A DNA stretch of 64,000 bases from Oceanisphaera pacifica (GCF_017498065.1 NZ_JAGDFX010000021.1:1-64000), one strand, 5' to 3'. Numbered from the stretch's first letter, positions 26,655 to 36,214 are shown. Numbers and translations: made by a program. Notes: generated by a model not told the origin, from the letters alone.

Positions 26655-27494
26655 TTACTTAGGCTTGTCCGTGCTGCGAATGCCCCCAGCCTCAATTACG
26701 ATATGCCCCTGCTTATATAAGCCGCCAATGGCTTTTTTAAAGGTACCTTTACTGATGCCAAACATGCGAAAAATGGTATCGGGGTCGGTTTTATCATTCA
26801 CCTGCATGCTGCCACCAGCGCGCACGAGTTTATCGAGCACGGCTTGTGCGGCATCGTCTATTTTGCCAGGGCCGGGTTTAAAGAGTGTTAGATCTATTTT
26901 TCCGTCGTCACGCACACGCTTCACATAGCCTTTGGTTTGCAGACCCATAGGCACGCGGCCTGAAATGTCTGAGCGAAATAATAACCCCCAATATTGCCCA
27001 TCAACCACGGCTTTAAAACCTAACTGGGTATGCTCGGCCACCAGCAAGTCGACTTCGTCTCCGGCTCGATAGCGAGGCAACTCTCTGCTTAAAAAGCGAT
27101 CTAACTTACTGCTGGCCACCATGCGCCCTTCGTGATCAAGGTAAAGATGAACCACATAATGACGACCTGCTTCCATGGGTTTAGCTTGGTTGCGTTCGGG
27201 CACAAAAATATCTTTTTTCATTCCCCAATCAAGAAAGGCACCTAAGCGGTTGGCGGTGACGACTTTAAGCGCTGCAAACTGATGAACTTTTGCTTTAGGG
27301 GTGTCTGTGGTGATCACCGGCTCTTGGTCTGAGTCGAGGTAAATAAAAACCGGTATCTCATCGCCTGGCTGACAATGGCTTGGTAACTGGCGACGCGGTA
27401 AAAAGGCGTCGCCATATTCTCCGGCATCTAACCAGCCGCCTTTGTCGTCTAATCGTAAAAGGGGAAGGGTATTATTATCGCCAAGCTTGATCAT
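26655..27494 (-). CDS. CvfB/YitL-like S1-repeat RNA-binding protein
   Basis: The 279-residue protein has three S1-like beta barrels and a C-terminal winged helix, as in CvfB of Staphylococcus and YitL of Bacillus. The second repeat is LGAFLDWGMKKDIFVPERNQ and the third is LLFRSDISGRVPMG; the winged helix is DTIFRMFGISKGTFKKAIGG. CvfB binds RNA and affects virulence-gene expression; a role here is not known. ATG 27494 is at the start of the first barrel. Confidence 0.88.
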   Translation of the reverse strand: MIKLGDNNTLPLLRLDDKGGWLDAGEYGDAFLPRRQLPSHCQPGDEIPVFIYLDSDQEPVITTDTPKAKVHQFAALKVVTANRLGAFLDWGMKKDIFVPERNQAKPMEAGRHYVVHLYLDHEGRMVASSKLDRFLSRELPRYRAGDEVDLLVAEHTQLGFKAVVDGQYWGLLFRSDISGRVPMGLQTKGYVKRVRDDGKIDLTLFKPGPGKIDDAAQAVLDKLVRAGGSMQVNDKTDPDTIFRMFGISKGTFKKAIGGLYKQGHIVIEAGGIRSTDKPK

Positions 27495-27797
27495 GAGTAT
27501 TACCAGAGTTACAAAAATACGATTTTAGCCCGAGCGTGCCATAAAGGCTACAGCAGCAACAGGCTTTCGTTACCGAGCTCCAGCGAAATAAAAGTGATAG
27601 TAATAAAAAGTTAATCTTTTAAATTCAACTGATTAACCAGTGTGATGCGATAGGCGTAACTGACTTTTTTAGTATTTTTGTTATTGAAAATACTGCTACA
27701 CTCGCCAAAGTGATCATATAAAGGTGAGCGAATGAGCTGGGGTTGATGGCATTCAGACATTAACTGACCCACCTTGGCTATAGGGAGCATGTTGGCC
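27495..27797. other. Divergent intergenic region
   Basis: This 300-base gap must carry promoters for the CvfB-like gene and the SLC13 permease. It is AT-rich, with GGGAG at 27783-27787 as the permease ribosome site. I saw no repeat array or convincing gene; the minus-strand frame at 27611-27844 has no family features. Confidence 0.4.
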
Positions 27798-29720
27798 ATG
27801 ATGAACTCAGAACAAATCACCATTGTTATTATTTTGCTAAGCACAGTGCTGATGTTTCTGTGGGGGCGCTGGCGCCACGATATGGTAGCCGCAGGCGCCT
27901 TATTAGCGTGTATATTGACCGGATTGGTGCCGGCTGATATTGCCTTTGATGGCTTTAGTCATCCCGCCGTGGTTACCGTGGCTTGTGTATTAGTGCTAAG
28001 TAAAGGCTTACAAAGCTCGGGGGCGGTGGATGTATTAACCCGCAAGTTAATTCCTGCTAATGGGGGCATCACTTTATCCATTGCCGCCTTAACGGCATTG
28101 GGCGCTTTGTTATCTGCTTTTATGAATAATGTGGGTGCCTTGGCATTACTGATGCCGGTGGCGGTACAAATGGCGCGCCGTAAGCAAATTGCGACCGGTA
28201 AAGTCCTGATGCCTTTGTCGTTTGGCACCATATTAGGTGGCATGAGTACCCTAATTGGTACGCCGCCTAACTTAATTGTATCCAGTTTTCGCCAAGCCAG
28301 TGGCGAGGGCATGTTTGGCATGTTTGATTTTACGCCCGTGGGGTTTGTGGTGGCTGCGGTGGGTGTAAGCTTTGTGGTATTAATTGGCTGGCGCTTAGTG
28401 CCTGGGCGCAAGCAATCGGGGACGGATCGTTTTGATTCGGGCGCCTATATTACTGAGGCGCGGGTGCCAGAAGGCTGTAAGGCCGAAGGCATGACACTGG
28501 GCGATATAGAGAAAGCATTAGTAGAGGCAGATGCACAAGTATTGGGCTTGGTACGCAATGAGGTTAGGGTGACCCCGCCCAGCCCTCGGCGACGGACCCG
28601 CGCTGGAGATATTTTAATGCTGGAGGCGGAAGCTGAAACCTTATCGAGTGCCTTAACCAGCTTAGGATTAAAACTAGAAGAAGCCAAAACCACCCGCGAT
28701 GAAAAAGAGAAAGAAAAAGCCAAAGAGGGTGAGAAGAGTAAAGACAGCAACAAAAGCAAAGAGGGCGCTAAAGAAAAGCGCCACCCCAGCAAAGCGAATG
28801 AAACGGCTCAAGTAAAAAAAGCCGAAAAAACCGATAAATCAGATGATAATACAGACTCGTTTGATGAAGTGGTATTGATGGAGCTGGTTATCTTGCCAAG
28901 TTCTGGGTTACTGGGGCGTACCGCCGCTGGCATTCAGCTAAGAACCCGTTATGGGGTTAATTTACTGGCGCTTTCTCGACAAGGTAAGCGCTCTTCTAAA
29001 CGGCTACGAGCTCAAGCTTTTCGAGCCGGTGACTTATTAATGATGCAAGGAGGGCCAGAAGCCATTGCGGAATTTGCCTCTAGCACTGGCTGTGTCCCCT
29101 TAGCCGAGCGCGAGCTGCGGATCCCGAATAAACGCATGGCCTTGTTGGCCACTGTGATCATGGCGGTGTCGGTGGGGGCAGCGGCCCTTGGTTTATTACC
29201 TGCGGCTGTGTCGTTTGCCGCTGGGGTGTTAATGTCGATGGTGGTGCGCACCGTACCCCCACGCTCTGTATATGGCGCTATCGACTGGCCTGTAATTGTC
29301 TTGCTCGGTGCCTTAATCCCAGTGGCACAAGCGATGGAGTCCACTGGTACGGCTGAGCTTATCGCCAATTTGCTATTAAACGGCATTGCTCAGGGGCATG
29401 CCACTATTGCCTTGGTGCTGATTTTAGTGGTCACCATGAACCTGTCAGATTTAATGAACAATGCCGCTACCGCCGCTGTTATGTGCCCGATTGCGATTGG
29501 TACTGCTAATCAGCTAGGCGTGAGCATAGATCCCTTTTTAATGGCGGTGGCCATTGGCGGCTCTTGTGCGTTTTTAACCCCCATTGGTCATCAGAATAAT
29601 ACACTGATATTAGGCCCCGGCGGCTTTCGCTTTGGCGATTATTGGCGACTCGGGCTACCGTTAGATATTTTGGTGATCTTGGTGACTATCCCCATGTTAC
29701 TCTGGGTTTGGCCTTTGTGA
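27798..29720 (+). CDS. SLC13-family permease with two RCK_C domains and a charged linker
   Basis: An inner-membrane transporter of the divalent anion:sodium symporter superfamily (sulfate, dicarboxylate or similar), about 640 residues. Two membrane halves show NNVGALALLMPVA and SDLMNNAATAAVMCPI, the paired family motifs. Between them sit two TrkA-C (RCK_C) domains at about 205-290 and 355-440. The linker joining these domains, about 293-354, is a run of Lys, Glu, Ser and Asp (EKEKEKAKEGEKSK, KSDDNTDSFDE) that homologues largely lack. ATG 27798 best fits the ribosome site at 27783; three other in-frame starts are within 30 bases. The ligand is unknown. Confidence 0.88.
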   Translation: MMNSEQITIVIILLSTVLMFLWGRWRHDMVAAGALLACILTGLVPADIAFDGFSHPAVVTVACVLVLSKGLQSSGAVDVLTRKLIPANGGITLSIAALTALGALLSAFMNNVGALALLMPVAVQMARRKQIATGKVLMPLSFGTILGGMSTLIGTPPNLIVSSFRQASGEGMFGMFDFTPVGFVVAAVGVSFVVLIGWRLVPGRKQSGTDRFDSGAYITEARVPEGCKAEGMTLGDIEKALVEADAQVLGLVRNEVRVTPPSPRRRTRAGDILMLEAEAETLSSALTSLGLKLEEAKTTRDEKEKEKAKEGEKSKDSNKSKEGAKEKRHPSKANETAQVKKAEKTDKSDDNTDSFDEVVLMELVILPSSGLLGRTAAGIQLRTRYGVNLLALSRQGKRSSKRLRAQAFRAGDLLMMQGGPEAIAEFASSTGCVPLAERELRIPNKRMALLATVIMAVSVGAAALGLLPAAVSFAAGVLMSMVVRTVPPRSVYGAIDWPVIVLLGALIPVAQAMESTGTAELIANLLLNGIAQGHATIALVLILVVTMNLSDLMNNAATAAVMCPIAIGTANQLGVSIDPFLMAVAIGGSCAFLTPIGHQNNTLILGPGGFRFGDYWRLGLPLDILVILVTIPMLLWVWPL

Positions 29721-29753
29721 TGTATTGATGTGATGTAATGCTAGGAGTCAAAT

Positions 29754-30023
29754 ATGCAGAACGAATTAGACAATATGGTGGTATTAGAAGTTTTTGATAA
29801 AATTCGTCGCTTTGGCGAGCCTTATCAAGAAGGCCACCGCTTAGATGGCATTATTGCCAGCAGTGACTTTGATGGTTATACCGTAGTGTTATCCGGCAGC
29901 GGCGTCACTTTGCAGCTTAACTTTCACCAAAGTTATGAGTTTGACTACAGCAGTGAAAAGTTAAAAACGCAGTTTATGGATAAAATTGACTATATCCATC
30001 GCCACTACAACGATCGCGAATAG
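29754..30023 (+). CDS. DUF3081 protein
   Basis: An 89-residue protein matching DUF3081 throughout (LEVFDKIRRFGE, GHRLDGI, SDFDGYTVVLS). The function is unknown and there is no signal or membrane segment. GGAG at 29742-29745 precedes the start. Its TAG stop is the first part of the long inverted repeat that begins at 30020, so the repeat joined the gene exactly at its end. Confidence 0.85.
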   Translation: MQNELDNMVVLEVFDKIRRFGEPYQEGHRLDGIIASSDFDGYTVVLSGSGVTLQLNFHQSYEFDYSSEKLKTQFMDKIDYIHRHYNDRE

Positions 30024-30338
30024 CTTAATCAGGTGATTAGGGACTAGGGATTGGTGATTAGGGAATAGAAGGGCCGTCATTGCGAGGAGCGTAGCGACGC
30101 GGCAATCCATTTAACAGAGGACAAGGGATAGGTGAATAGGGAATAGTAACTGACAGAAAAGCGCGGTGTTCTAATCACGAATCCCTCATCACCGCTCCCT
30201 GCTTTACATTCCTGGATTCGCAATGACCCAAGATCTGGATTTTCTGTAGTTCCACGCTTTAGCTGTGGATTCTGCGAAGCAGAAAGGTTTTTTCGTTAAC
30301 TGACAGCTGAAAGCTTACCGCTGACAGCTCCCCGAAGG
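30020..30338 (+). repeat. Long inverted repeat, left copy (about 320 bp)
   Basis: The left arm contains five GANTAGG-type heptads at 30035-30069, a dyad module at 30076-30109, GAATAGG units, a stretch with CTAATCACGAATCCC, a TTCCACGCTTTAGCTGTGG segment, and CT-type heptads ending CTCCCCG plus AAGGGG. The same modules occur in the same order, reverse-complemented, at 39511-39851. The left arm has about two GAATAGG units where the right has about five, accounting for most of the length difference. Confidence 0.88.
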
Positions 30339-30366
30339 GGCGCCGGGCGCTGGGCGTTGTGTTTAT

Positions 30367-31743
30367 TTAAATCATTCGTACTCGTACGGCGCGGCCTTTT
30401 ATCTTGCCTTGTTGTAAGTGCTTAAGCGCTTTTTTGGCAACGTCTTTGTGTACGGCCACGTAAGACTGCATTTCTGAAATATCAATTTTACCCACTTCGC
30501 TGCCTTTAATGCCGGCACTGCCGGTGAGGGCGCCTAAAATATCGCCGGCGCGAATTTTACTTTTACGACCGCCGGCAATGTTTAACGTAACCATATCAGT
30601 TTGAATGGGGGCTATGTTCTCATTCAGCTCGGCCAAGGATCCTTGAACGATAGGCGCACGCTGATATTCTTCAATCATGCTTACCCGATAGGCCTCTTGG
30701 GGGCTATAAAGGCTTAATGCCAGCCCTTGTTGACCTGCACGACCGGTACGGCCAACGCGATGCACGTGAGTTTCGGGATCTTGAGTGATATCGTAATTGA
30801 TAACCGCCGCTAGCTCTTTAATGTCGAGCCCTCGGGCTGCCACGTCTGTGGCCACTAAAATATTGGCGCTGCCGTTGGCGAAGCGAATAAGTACTTGATC
30901 GCGCTCGCGCTGTTCAAGGTCGCCATTTAAGGCGAGTGCAGAAAAGCCCAGCTCCGTTAAGTGATCTGCCACTTCTTGGCAAGCACGCTTAGTATTACAA
31001 AATACCACGGCTGAGGCAGGGGCATAGTGACCTAACAAGGTGGCCAGTGCTTGCTTGCGCAAGTGGGGTGCCACTTCAAATAACAATTGTACTATGGTGT
31101 CGGCTCGCTGCTCGTCGGCGACAAAAACGCGCTCGGGTTGATGCTGCATACCTCGGCTAAGGCCGGCAATACCTTCGGGGTAAGTGGCCGAAAACAGTAA
31201 TGTTTGGCGAGGCTTAGGCGCATAGTCGACCACCAGTTCGATATCATCGGCAAAGCCCATATCCAACATGCGATCAGCTTCATCTAATACCAGAGTGTTC
31301 AGGTCGTCTAATACTAAGCTGCCTTGTTGTAAGTGCTTTAGCATACGCCCAGGCGTACCCACCACAATGTGAGCACCAAATTCAAGAGACGCCGTTTGGG
31401 CAGCAGTAGGTGAGCCTCCGCACAGTACCACTAGCTTTACGTTAGCCATGGCACGGGCCAGCTTGCGCAATTCTCGGGCCACTTGATCAGCCAGCTCACG
31501 GGTTGGGCACAACACCATGGTTTGCACTGCTAAACGGTTAACATCAAGGTTGGCTAACAAGGCCAAACCAAATGCCACGGTTTTGCCGCTGCCGGTGTTA
31601 GCCTGAGCAATGACATCTTTACCTTCTAGCATCAAAGGCAGGCTTTGAGCTTGAATAGGAGTCATGTGGGTGTACTCAAGGCTGGTTAAATTTGCGATCA
31701 GCGCAGGGGCCAGAGGCAGGGTAGAAAATTCGGTATGGGTCAC
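30367..31743 (-). CDS. dbpA: ATP-dependent RNA helicase DbpA
   Basis: A DEAD-box helicase acting late in large-subunit assembly, activated by hairpin 92 of 23S rRNA. At 458 residues it is full length. Motifs: Q motif region TPIQAQ, Walker A ANTGSGKT, DEAD with LDEADRMLDMG, SAT, and HRVGRTGRAG. The C-terminal RNA-recognition domain (about 385-458; GDILGALTGSAGIKGSEVG) is the DbpA-specific part that gives rRNA specificity. The start ATG 31743 is preceded by a long structured gap, so its mRNA leader is unusual. Confidence 0.95.
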   Translation of the reverse strand: MTHTEFSTLPLAPALIANLTSLEYTHMTPIQAQSLPLMLEGKDVIAQANTGSGKTVAFGLALLANLDVNRLAVQTMVLCPTRELADQVARELRKLARAMANVKLVVLCGGSPTAAQTASLEFGAHIVVGTPGRMLKHLQQGSLVLDDLNTLVLDEADRMLDMGFADDIELVVDYAPKPRQTLLFSATYPEGIAGLSRGMQHQPERVFVADEQRADTIVQLLFEVAPHLRKQALATLLGHYAPASAVVFCNTKRACQEVADHLTELGFSALALNGDLEQRERDQVLIRFANGSANILVATDVAARGLDIKELAAVINYDITQDPETHVHRVGRTGRAGQQGLALSLYSPQEAYRVSMIEEYQRAPIVQGSLAELNENIAPIQTDMVTLNIAGGRKSKIRAGDILGALTGSAGIKGSEVGKIDISEMQSYVAVHKDVAKKALKHLQQGKIKGRAVRVRMI

Positions 31744-31911
31744 GGAAAAACTCTTGATGTTAAAATAAGAAGGGTGCCGTTATGGCGTGGGTACATTATA
31801 GCAGAAAAGCGCCAAGCATAGCGCTTGGCGTTCGTTTTAATTATGGATGTTGTTACTTATACCTATCTGGAAAAATAACTGAGCTACTTTTGTTTATATA
31901 AAAAGTCGAAC

Positions 31912-32141
31912 AAAGGGTCTACTCCACCGACACGCTGCAGGGCTAATGAAACTCACATTATCAGCCTACTGCGAACATTCACTGGATGTTCGGTTAAGCT
32001 GATACTGCTCGTCACGGCGAGTAAACTCGCCCCCTCTGGCTTCAGCACATGACATCCGACCGCCATGGATGGTGGGAGTGCCGAAATAGCAGGAGCATTT
32101 TTCGGCCCTGTCATGTGATGGTCGGTGGAGTAGCTCCCTTT
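31912..32141. mobile_element. Structured element with about 20-bp terminal inverted repeats
   Basis: The ends are inverted: CTACTCCACCGAC at 31919-31931 and its exact complement at 32121-32133, extending outward as AAAGGG and CCCTTT with one small offset. Inside are nested stems: TATCAGC/GCTGATA (31959-31965, 31998-32004) enclosing CGAACAT/ATGTTCG (31972-31978, 31986-31992), GGCGAGT/ACTCGCC at 32016-32031, CACATGAC/GTCATGTG (32046-32053, 32110-32117) enclosing CCGAAA/TTTCGG. No open frame of note. It resembles a miniature inverted-repeat element or a structured RNA gene; I do not recognise a named family. It lies between glnD and dbpA. Confidence 0.6.
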
Positions 32142-32293
32142 ATCCTCCTTATGCCGCGAAGCCGTCTGTGAATGGGGTTGGCAGGCAGCTCAGTGCTTCA
32201 AGGAAGGTATCCAGCTTCAAATTAGGTCACATTTTTACTTAGATTGGTATTATAAAAATTGTTAATCATAAAAAATTGAGCTGATAAAGTTAA

Positions 32294-34918
32294 TTAAGTT
32301 TCCACACTTAACTCTGCAATGACTTTTTCGCGTAATTGTTCTTGCTCTTGCTCGGTTAAGGGCTGATTTTGTTGATTGGTTAGGCTAAAAAAGTCTTCTA
32401 CTCGCTCGCCCACTGTGGTGATTTTTGCCGCATGCAAGTTAAGCTTTAATTGACTAAAAATATTCCCCACCCGTGCCAATAAGCCCGGGGTATCAAGGGC
32501 AACTAGCTCTACTAAGGTGCGTTTAGTGGCACGAGATGGATTCATAAAGTTGACTTGCGTGGTCACACTAAACTCACGATGGCGCCGTGAAGGTGGACGA
32601 ATGCGAATTTTAGGTGGTGCTGTGTGGGTAAGCACTTCACTTAAGCGTTCGCATAAATCCCCTAGTCGGTCGCCACTTACCGGCTGGCCGTCGGGCTCAA
32701 GCACAATAAAGGTATCGAGGGCATAGCCATCTTTAGACGTCATAATTTGGGCGTCGTGAATATTGAGGTTTTTTTGATCTAAGGCGGCTGCCACACGACC
32801 AAACAAGTTGGGGGAGTCTGGGCAATAAATAAATAGTTCACTCCCACCGCGCCCTGGTTGCTGGCTAATTTGTACTAAAGGGGCGCTGTTATTACCGTGG
32901 GCCATAATGTGACGACTGTGCCAGGCAATTTGCTCTGGGGTATGGCGCAAAAAATAATCGGCGGTAAAGCGCGACCATAATGGTTTTATTTGCTCTTCTG
33001 TGGTGTCGAGTCGGGTTAAAATTTGTCGGGCTTGGCGTTGATTTTCTCGTACCCGTAACCGTAAGTCCGGTGGGTTTTCTAGGCCGCGGCGTAGCGCCTT
33101 TTGCGTTGAAAAATACAGTTCGCGCAACAAGCTGCCTTTCCAGTCATTCCAAAGATTATCGTTAGTGGCGCAAATATCGGCAACGGTGAGGGTGTAGAGT
33201 AAATCAAGGCGTGATTCATCCCGTACTTGCGAGGCAAATTCACTGATCACTTCAGGATCATAAATATCACGCCGTTGAGCCGTTACCGACATTAATAAGT
33301 GCTGGCGCACTAGCCAAGACACTAAGCGGGCATCAGACGTATCAAGCTGGTGTAGCTCACAAAAAGCCAGCGCGTCTTCAGCCCCGAGTTCAGAATGATC
33401 GCCGCCTCGGCCTTTGGCGATATCATGAAAGAGGGCGGCGATATTTAACAGTTCGGGTTTACGCATTCGGCTACAAATATCAAAGCACAATGGGTGGTTG
33501 CGTTGTGCCTCAAGCTGATTAAAACGATAAATATTTTTTAATAAACGATGGGTATGTTCATCTACCGGATAGGCGTGAAACATATCAAATTGCATTTGCC
33601 CGACAATTTTACTCCACTGAGGAAGGTAGGCGGCAATAATGCCGTAGCGATGCATTAAGGTCAGCGCTAAGCCACAACCGTGATGATGGCGCATTAGCAT
33701 CATAAAAACCTGTCTACAGTCGGCGCGTTCACATAAAAAGCCGGGTAATACGCGCCTGGCGTCCCTTAGCTCACGCAGTGTGCTCGAATAAATGCCAGTA
33801 ATATGAGGGTGCGCGGCAATTTGATAAAACAAGCGTAAAATAGCGGCGGGTTGTTCAATAAAAAGATTGGGTTTTATGGCGTCAATTAAGGTGCCGCGCA
33901 GCCGAAACTCAGGCGTTAGTGTAGTCACATCCATAGCGATATGACCCAAAATAGCCTCGTCAAATAACTGTAATAGCATTTCGTTAAGCTCAGCCACGCG
34001 GCGTACGGTTTGATAAAACCGTTTCATCATTTGCTCTATCGGCTCGTTACCTTCACCGGCAAAGCCTAAGGCGGTGGCCACGGCGCGTTGCCGGTCAAAT
34101 AGCAGGCGGTTATCGGGTTTATGAATCGCCATGTGCAGGGCAAAGCGCAGTTTCCATAAAAAGTTTTGGCAATCCAATAACTCTAAGTATTCATCCTGGC
34201 TTAAAAAGTCGTGGCTGACCATTTCATGCAAGGTGGTAGCACCAAAGTGACGGCGTGTGACCCAGCTAATGGTTTGAATATCTCGCAAGCCTCCTGGACT
34301 ATTTTTGATATCCGGCTCCAGCTTATAGCTGGTGTCTTGATAGTGTTGGTGACGCTGGTGTTGTTCGTCTCGTTTAGCCTCAAAAAATGCTTGGCTGGGC
34401 CAAAAAGTGTCGGGCTCGGTGGCCTGTGTCAGCTTGGCAAAGGTGTGATAACAACCGGTGATCAGGCGTGCTTCAATCAGGTTGGTGGCAATGGTGAGAT
34501 CTTGCTGACCTTGTGCAATGCACTCTTCAACACAGCGCACACTGTGGCCGACCTCTAACCGTAAGTCCCAGAGTTGGGTAATAAAATGACTGATGCGCTC
34601 ATTAATGGCCGTGTGTGGCGAGCCATTATATAAAATTAATAAGTCGATATCAGAGTAGGGGTGTAGCTCGCCCCGGCCATAGCCGCCCACCGCCACCAAC
34701 GCCAGTTGCGGGTCGTCAGCCAGACCAAAGTGGTGCCATAAGCCGGTTAATAGCTGATCCATATGTTGGGAGCGGATAGCGACCAGCTCCATAATATCGT
34801 CGCCGGCTTTAAAGCGTTGTTCTAGCCAGTGTTGTAGCCGTGTTAATATTTCTTTGCATTGAGATAAGGTGAGATCGGCGGGATCAAATTGGGCGGGGGC
34901 AAGCAAGCTGGCATGCAT
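32294..34918 (-). CDS. glnD: Bifunctional uridylyltransferase/uridylyl-removing enzyme GlnD
   Basis: The nitrogen sensor that uridylylates PII proteins when glutamine is low and removes UMP when it is high. The 874 residues carry all modules: a nucleotidyltransferase domain (GGYGRGELHPYSDIDLLIL, with the metal aspartates), a GlnD linker, an HD domain with HDIAKGRGGDHSELG for removal, and two C-terminal ACT domains (about 690-770 and 800-870) that bind glutamine. Its usual neighbours (map, dapD) are not beside it here. The start ATG 34918 is divergent from the VTT-domain gene. Confidence 0.96.
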   Translation of the reverse strand: MHASLLAPAQFDPADLTLSQCKEILTRLQHWLEQRFKAGDDIMELVAIRSQHMDQLLTGLWHHFGLADDPQLALVAVGGYGRGELHPYSDIDLLILYNGSPHTAINERISHFITQLWDLRLEVGHSVRCVEECIAQGQQDLTIATNLIEARLITGCYHTFAKLTQATEPDTFWPSQAFFEAKRDEQHQRHQHYQDTSYKLEPDIKNSPGGLRDIQTISWVTRRHFGATTLHEMVSHDFLSQDEYLELLDCQNFLWKLRFALHMAIHKPDNRLLFDRQRAVATALGFAGEGNEPIEQMMKRFYQTVRRVAELNEMLLQLFDEAILGHIAMDVTTLTPEFRLRGTLIDAIKPNLFIEQPAAILRLFYQIAAHPHITGIYSSTLRELRDARRVLPGFLCERADCRQVFMMLMRHHHGCGLALTLMHRYGIIAAYLPQWSKIVGQMQFDMFHAYPVDEHTHRLLKNIYRFNQLEAQRNHPLCFDICSRMRKPELLNIAALFHDIAKGRGGDHSELGAEDALAFCELHQLDTSDARLVSWLVRQHLLMSVTAQRRDIYDPEVISEFASQVRDESRLDLLYTLTVADICATNDNLWNDWKGSLLRELYFSTQKALRRGLENPPDLRLRVRENQRQARQILTRLDTTEEQIKPLWSRFTADYFLRHTPEQIAWHSRHIMAHGNNSAPLVQISQQPGRGGSELFIYCPDSPNLFGRVAAALDQKNLNIHDAQIMTSKDGYALDTFIVLEPDGQPVSGDRLGDLCERLSEVLTHTAPPKIRIRPPSRRHREFSVTTQVNFMNPSRATKRTLVELVALDTPGLLARVGNIFSQLKLNLHAAKITTVGERVEDFFSLTNQQNQPLTEQEQEQLREKVIAELSVET

Positions 34919-35027
34919 AGACTTTATATCCTACTCATTTAAACTTGCACTACGTTAGCATAACTTGGTCTGTTGGCTAACCCTTGGTTTAATGGGCTAA
35001 TCTTTCTTTTTGACGAACTAGGGATAC

Positions 35028-35633
35028 ATGATGGCAGATGTTGAACAGCAAAGGCGTGCATTGCCGCCTTGGGCATTACGGGCGATGGACTCTGGATATT
35101 TATTACCGGCATTGTTTGTTGCTTCATTTTTAGAGGCCATCATAGTACCTATTCCATTAGAGTTAATTTTAATTCCTTTATTACTATTACAGCCTAAGCG
35201 ACGCTGGTTATTAGCGTTAGTTGCCTTGGCGGGATGTTTATGTGGTGCTTTAGTTGGCTATGGGGTAGGAGCTTGGTTATTTGACAGCCTAGGTCAGAGT
35301 GCATTGGCGACCTTGGGGGCAGAGCAGGCTTTTGCTGAATTTAAACAAACCTTAGCGGAACAAGGTTTTATGGCAATTGTGGTGGTGGGGATCACGCCTG
35401 TACCTTTTCAGGTTGCTATGTTGGCTGCTGGCGCAACTCAGTATCCCATAGTCGGGTATATAGTGGCCACCACTTTGGCCCGCGGTATTCGTTATTTTGG
35501 GTTGGCTATGTTAGTTGCCTTGTTTGGTCAGCAAGCGCTGTCGTTATTTAAACGCTACGGTAAACGCCTTAGTGGTAGTCTGTTATTCATTGCTGTGCTG
35601 GGGTATGGCTTATATTGGTGGTTAACTAAATAA
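35028..35633 (+). CDS. VTT-domain (DedA/YqaA-like) membrane protein
   Basis: A 201-residue inner-membrane protein of the VTT/SNARE-associated superfamily, closest to the YqaA branch. Features are EAIIVPIPLELILIPLLLL (re-entrant hairpin), GALVGYGVGAWLF and GITPVPFQVAMLAAGA, the conserved proline-containing core; about five membrane segments. DedA-type proteins act in undecaprenyl phosphate or lipid translocation; the role of this branch is less certain. Two adjacent ATGs are possible and the first is kept. It is monocistronic, followed by a hairpin. Confidence 0.87.
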   Translation: MMADVEQQRRALPPWALRAMDSGYLLPALFVASFLEAIIVPIPLELILIPLLLLQPKRRWLLALVALAGCLCGALVGYGVGAWLFDSLGQSALATLGAEQAFAEFKQTLAEQGFMAIVVVGITPVPFQVAMLAAGATQYPIVGYIVATTLARGIRYFGLAMLVALFGQQALSLFKRYGKRLSGSLLFIAVLGYGLYWWLTK

Positions 35634-35652
35634 AGGCGCGAGTGCGCCTTTA
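35631..35652. terminator. Hairpin between VTT gene and cspD
   Basis: A 9-bp perfect stem (TAAAGGCGC, GAGT loop, GCGCCTTTA) lies between convergent genes and overlaps the VTT stop codon. The T-run is short, so termination may be weak. Confidence 0.6.
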
Positions 35653-35680
35653 TGAGCATAGCCTGATATTGTTAATATTA

Positions 35681-35890
35681 TTATTCGGCTATGGGACTAA
35701 TACTTATAGCATGGTGGCCTTTCGGGCCTTGCTCAATTTTATAACGTACTAACTGGCCCGCTTTCAAGGTTTTATATCCGTCCATCTCAATGGTAGAAAA
35801 ATGTGCAAAAACATCGTCTCCACCTTCTTGTGGGCAGATAAAGCCAAATCCCTTAGCATTATTAAACCACTTCACCGTACCGGTTATCAT
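35681..35890 (-). CDS. cspD: Cold-shock-like protein CspD
   Basis: A single cold-shock domain of 69 residues. CspD binds single-stranded DNA and inhibits replication in stationary phase in E. coli, and does not respond to cold. RNP-1 is KGFGFI and RNP-2 is VFAHFS; TVKWFNNAKG and EQGPKGHHA fit CspD rather than CspA. ATG 35890 is chosen over GTG 35893. It is divergent from clpS-clpA, the standard gammaproteobacterial arrangement. Confidence 0.93.
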   Translation of the reverse strand: MITGTVKWFNNAKGFGFICPQEGGDDVFAHFSTIEMDGYKTLKAGQLVRYKIEQGPKGHHAISISPIAE

Positions 35891-36043
35891 CACTTACTTA
35901 TCCCTTATTGTCGAACATATTAAATAGTCTTACTTTATCCGTTTAGACACCCAGACTATTATTTATATTAATCCTCTACTTTAATTAAACAAAGAAATGA
36001 GTCAAGCCTTTGTTTTTGTCAGGCCAGCAAAGGTACTACAGTA

Positions 36044-36071
36044 TTGACAGCACCGCTGTAGGGGGTAGGGT
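36044..36071 (+). promoter_or_regulatory. Possible clpS promoter
   Basis: A perfect -35 hexamer TTGACA at 36044-36049 has, after 16 bases, the poor -10 TAGGGT at 36066-36071. The 320-base gap between cspD and clpS contains no gene; the frame at 36010-36210 has no family features. Confidence 0.3.
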
Positions 36072-36214
36072 TAGAGGTAGGACACATGAGCGCTATCCTG
36101 ATATCCTTAGTGTTAGCACAGTAACAACACAAGATAAAAAGATAAGGCGCACAGAAGTCGAAAAAGAGACGGCTAGATGTAGCGAGATCAGGAACAGTGA
36201 CTTAGAGTAGGTGT

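Noticed and set aside
27611-27844. 77-codon minus frame before the SLC13 gene
   Set aside because: It overlaps the permease start and has no family features; likely chance in AT-rich promoter DNA.
31912-32141. tRNA, RNase P RNA or other named RNA
   Set aside because: No T-loop sequence, no CCA and no RNase P or SRP core motifs; kept only as an unnamed structured element.
36010-36210. 66-codon frame before clpS
   Set aside because: Basic, polar peptide without family features and no ribosome site; probably leader DNA.
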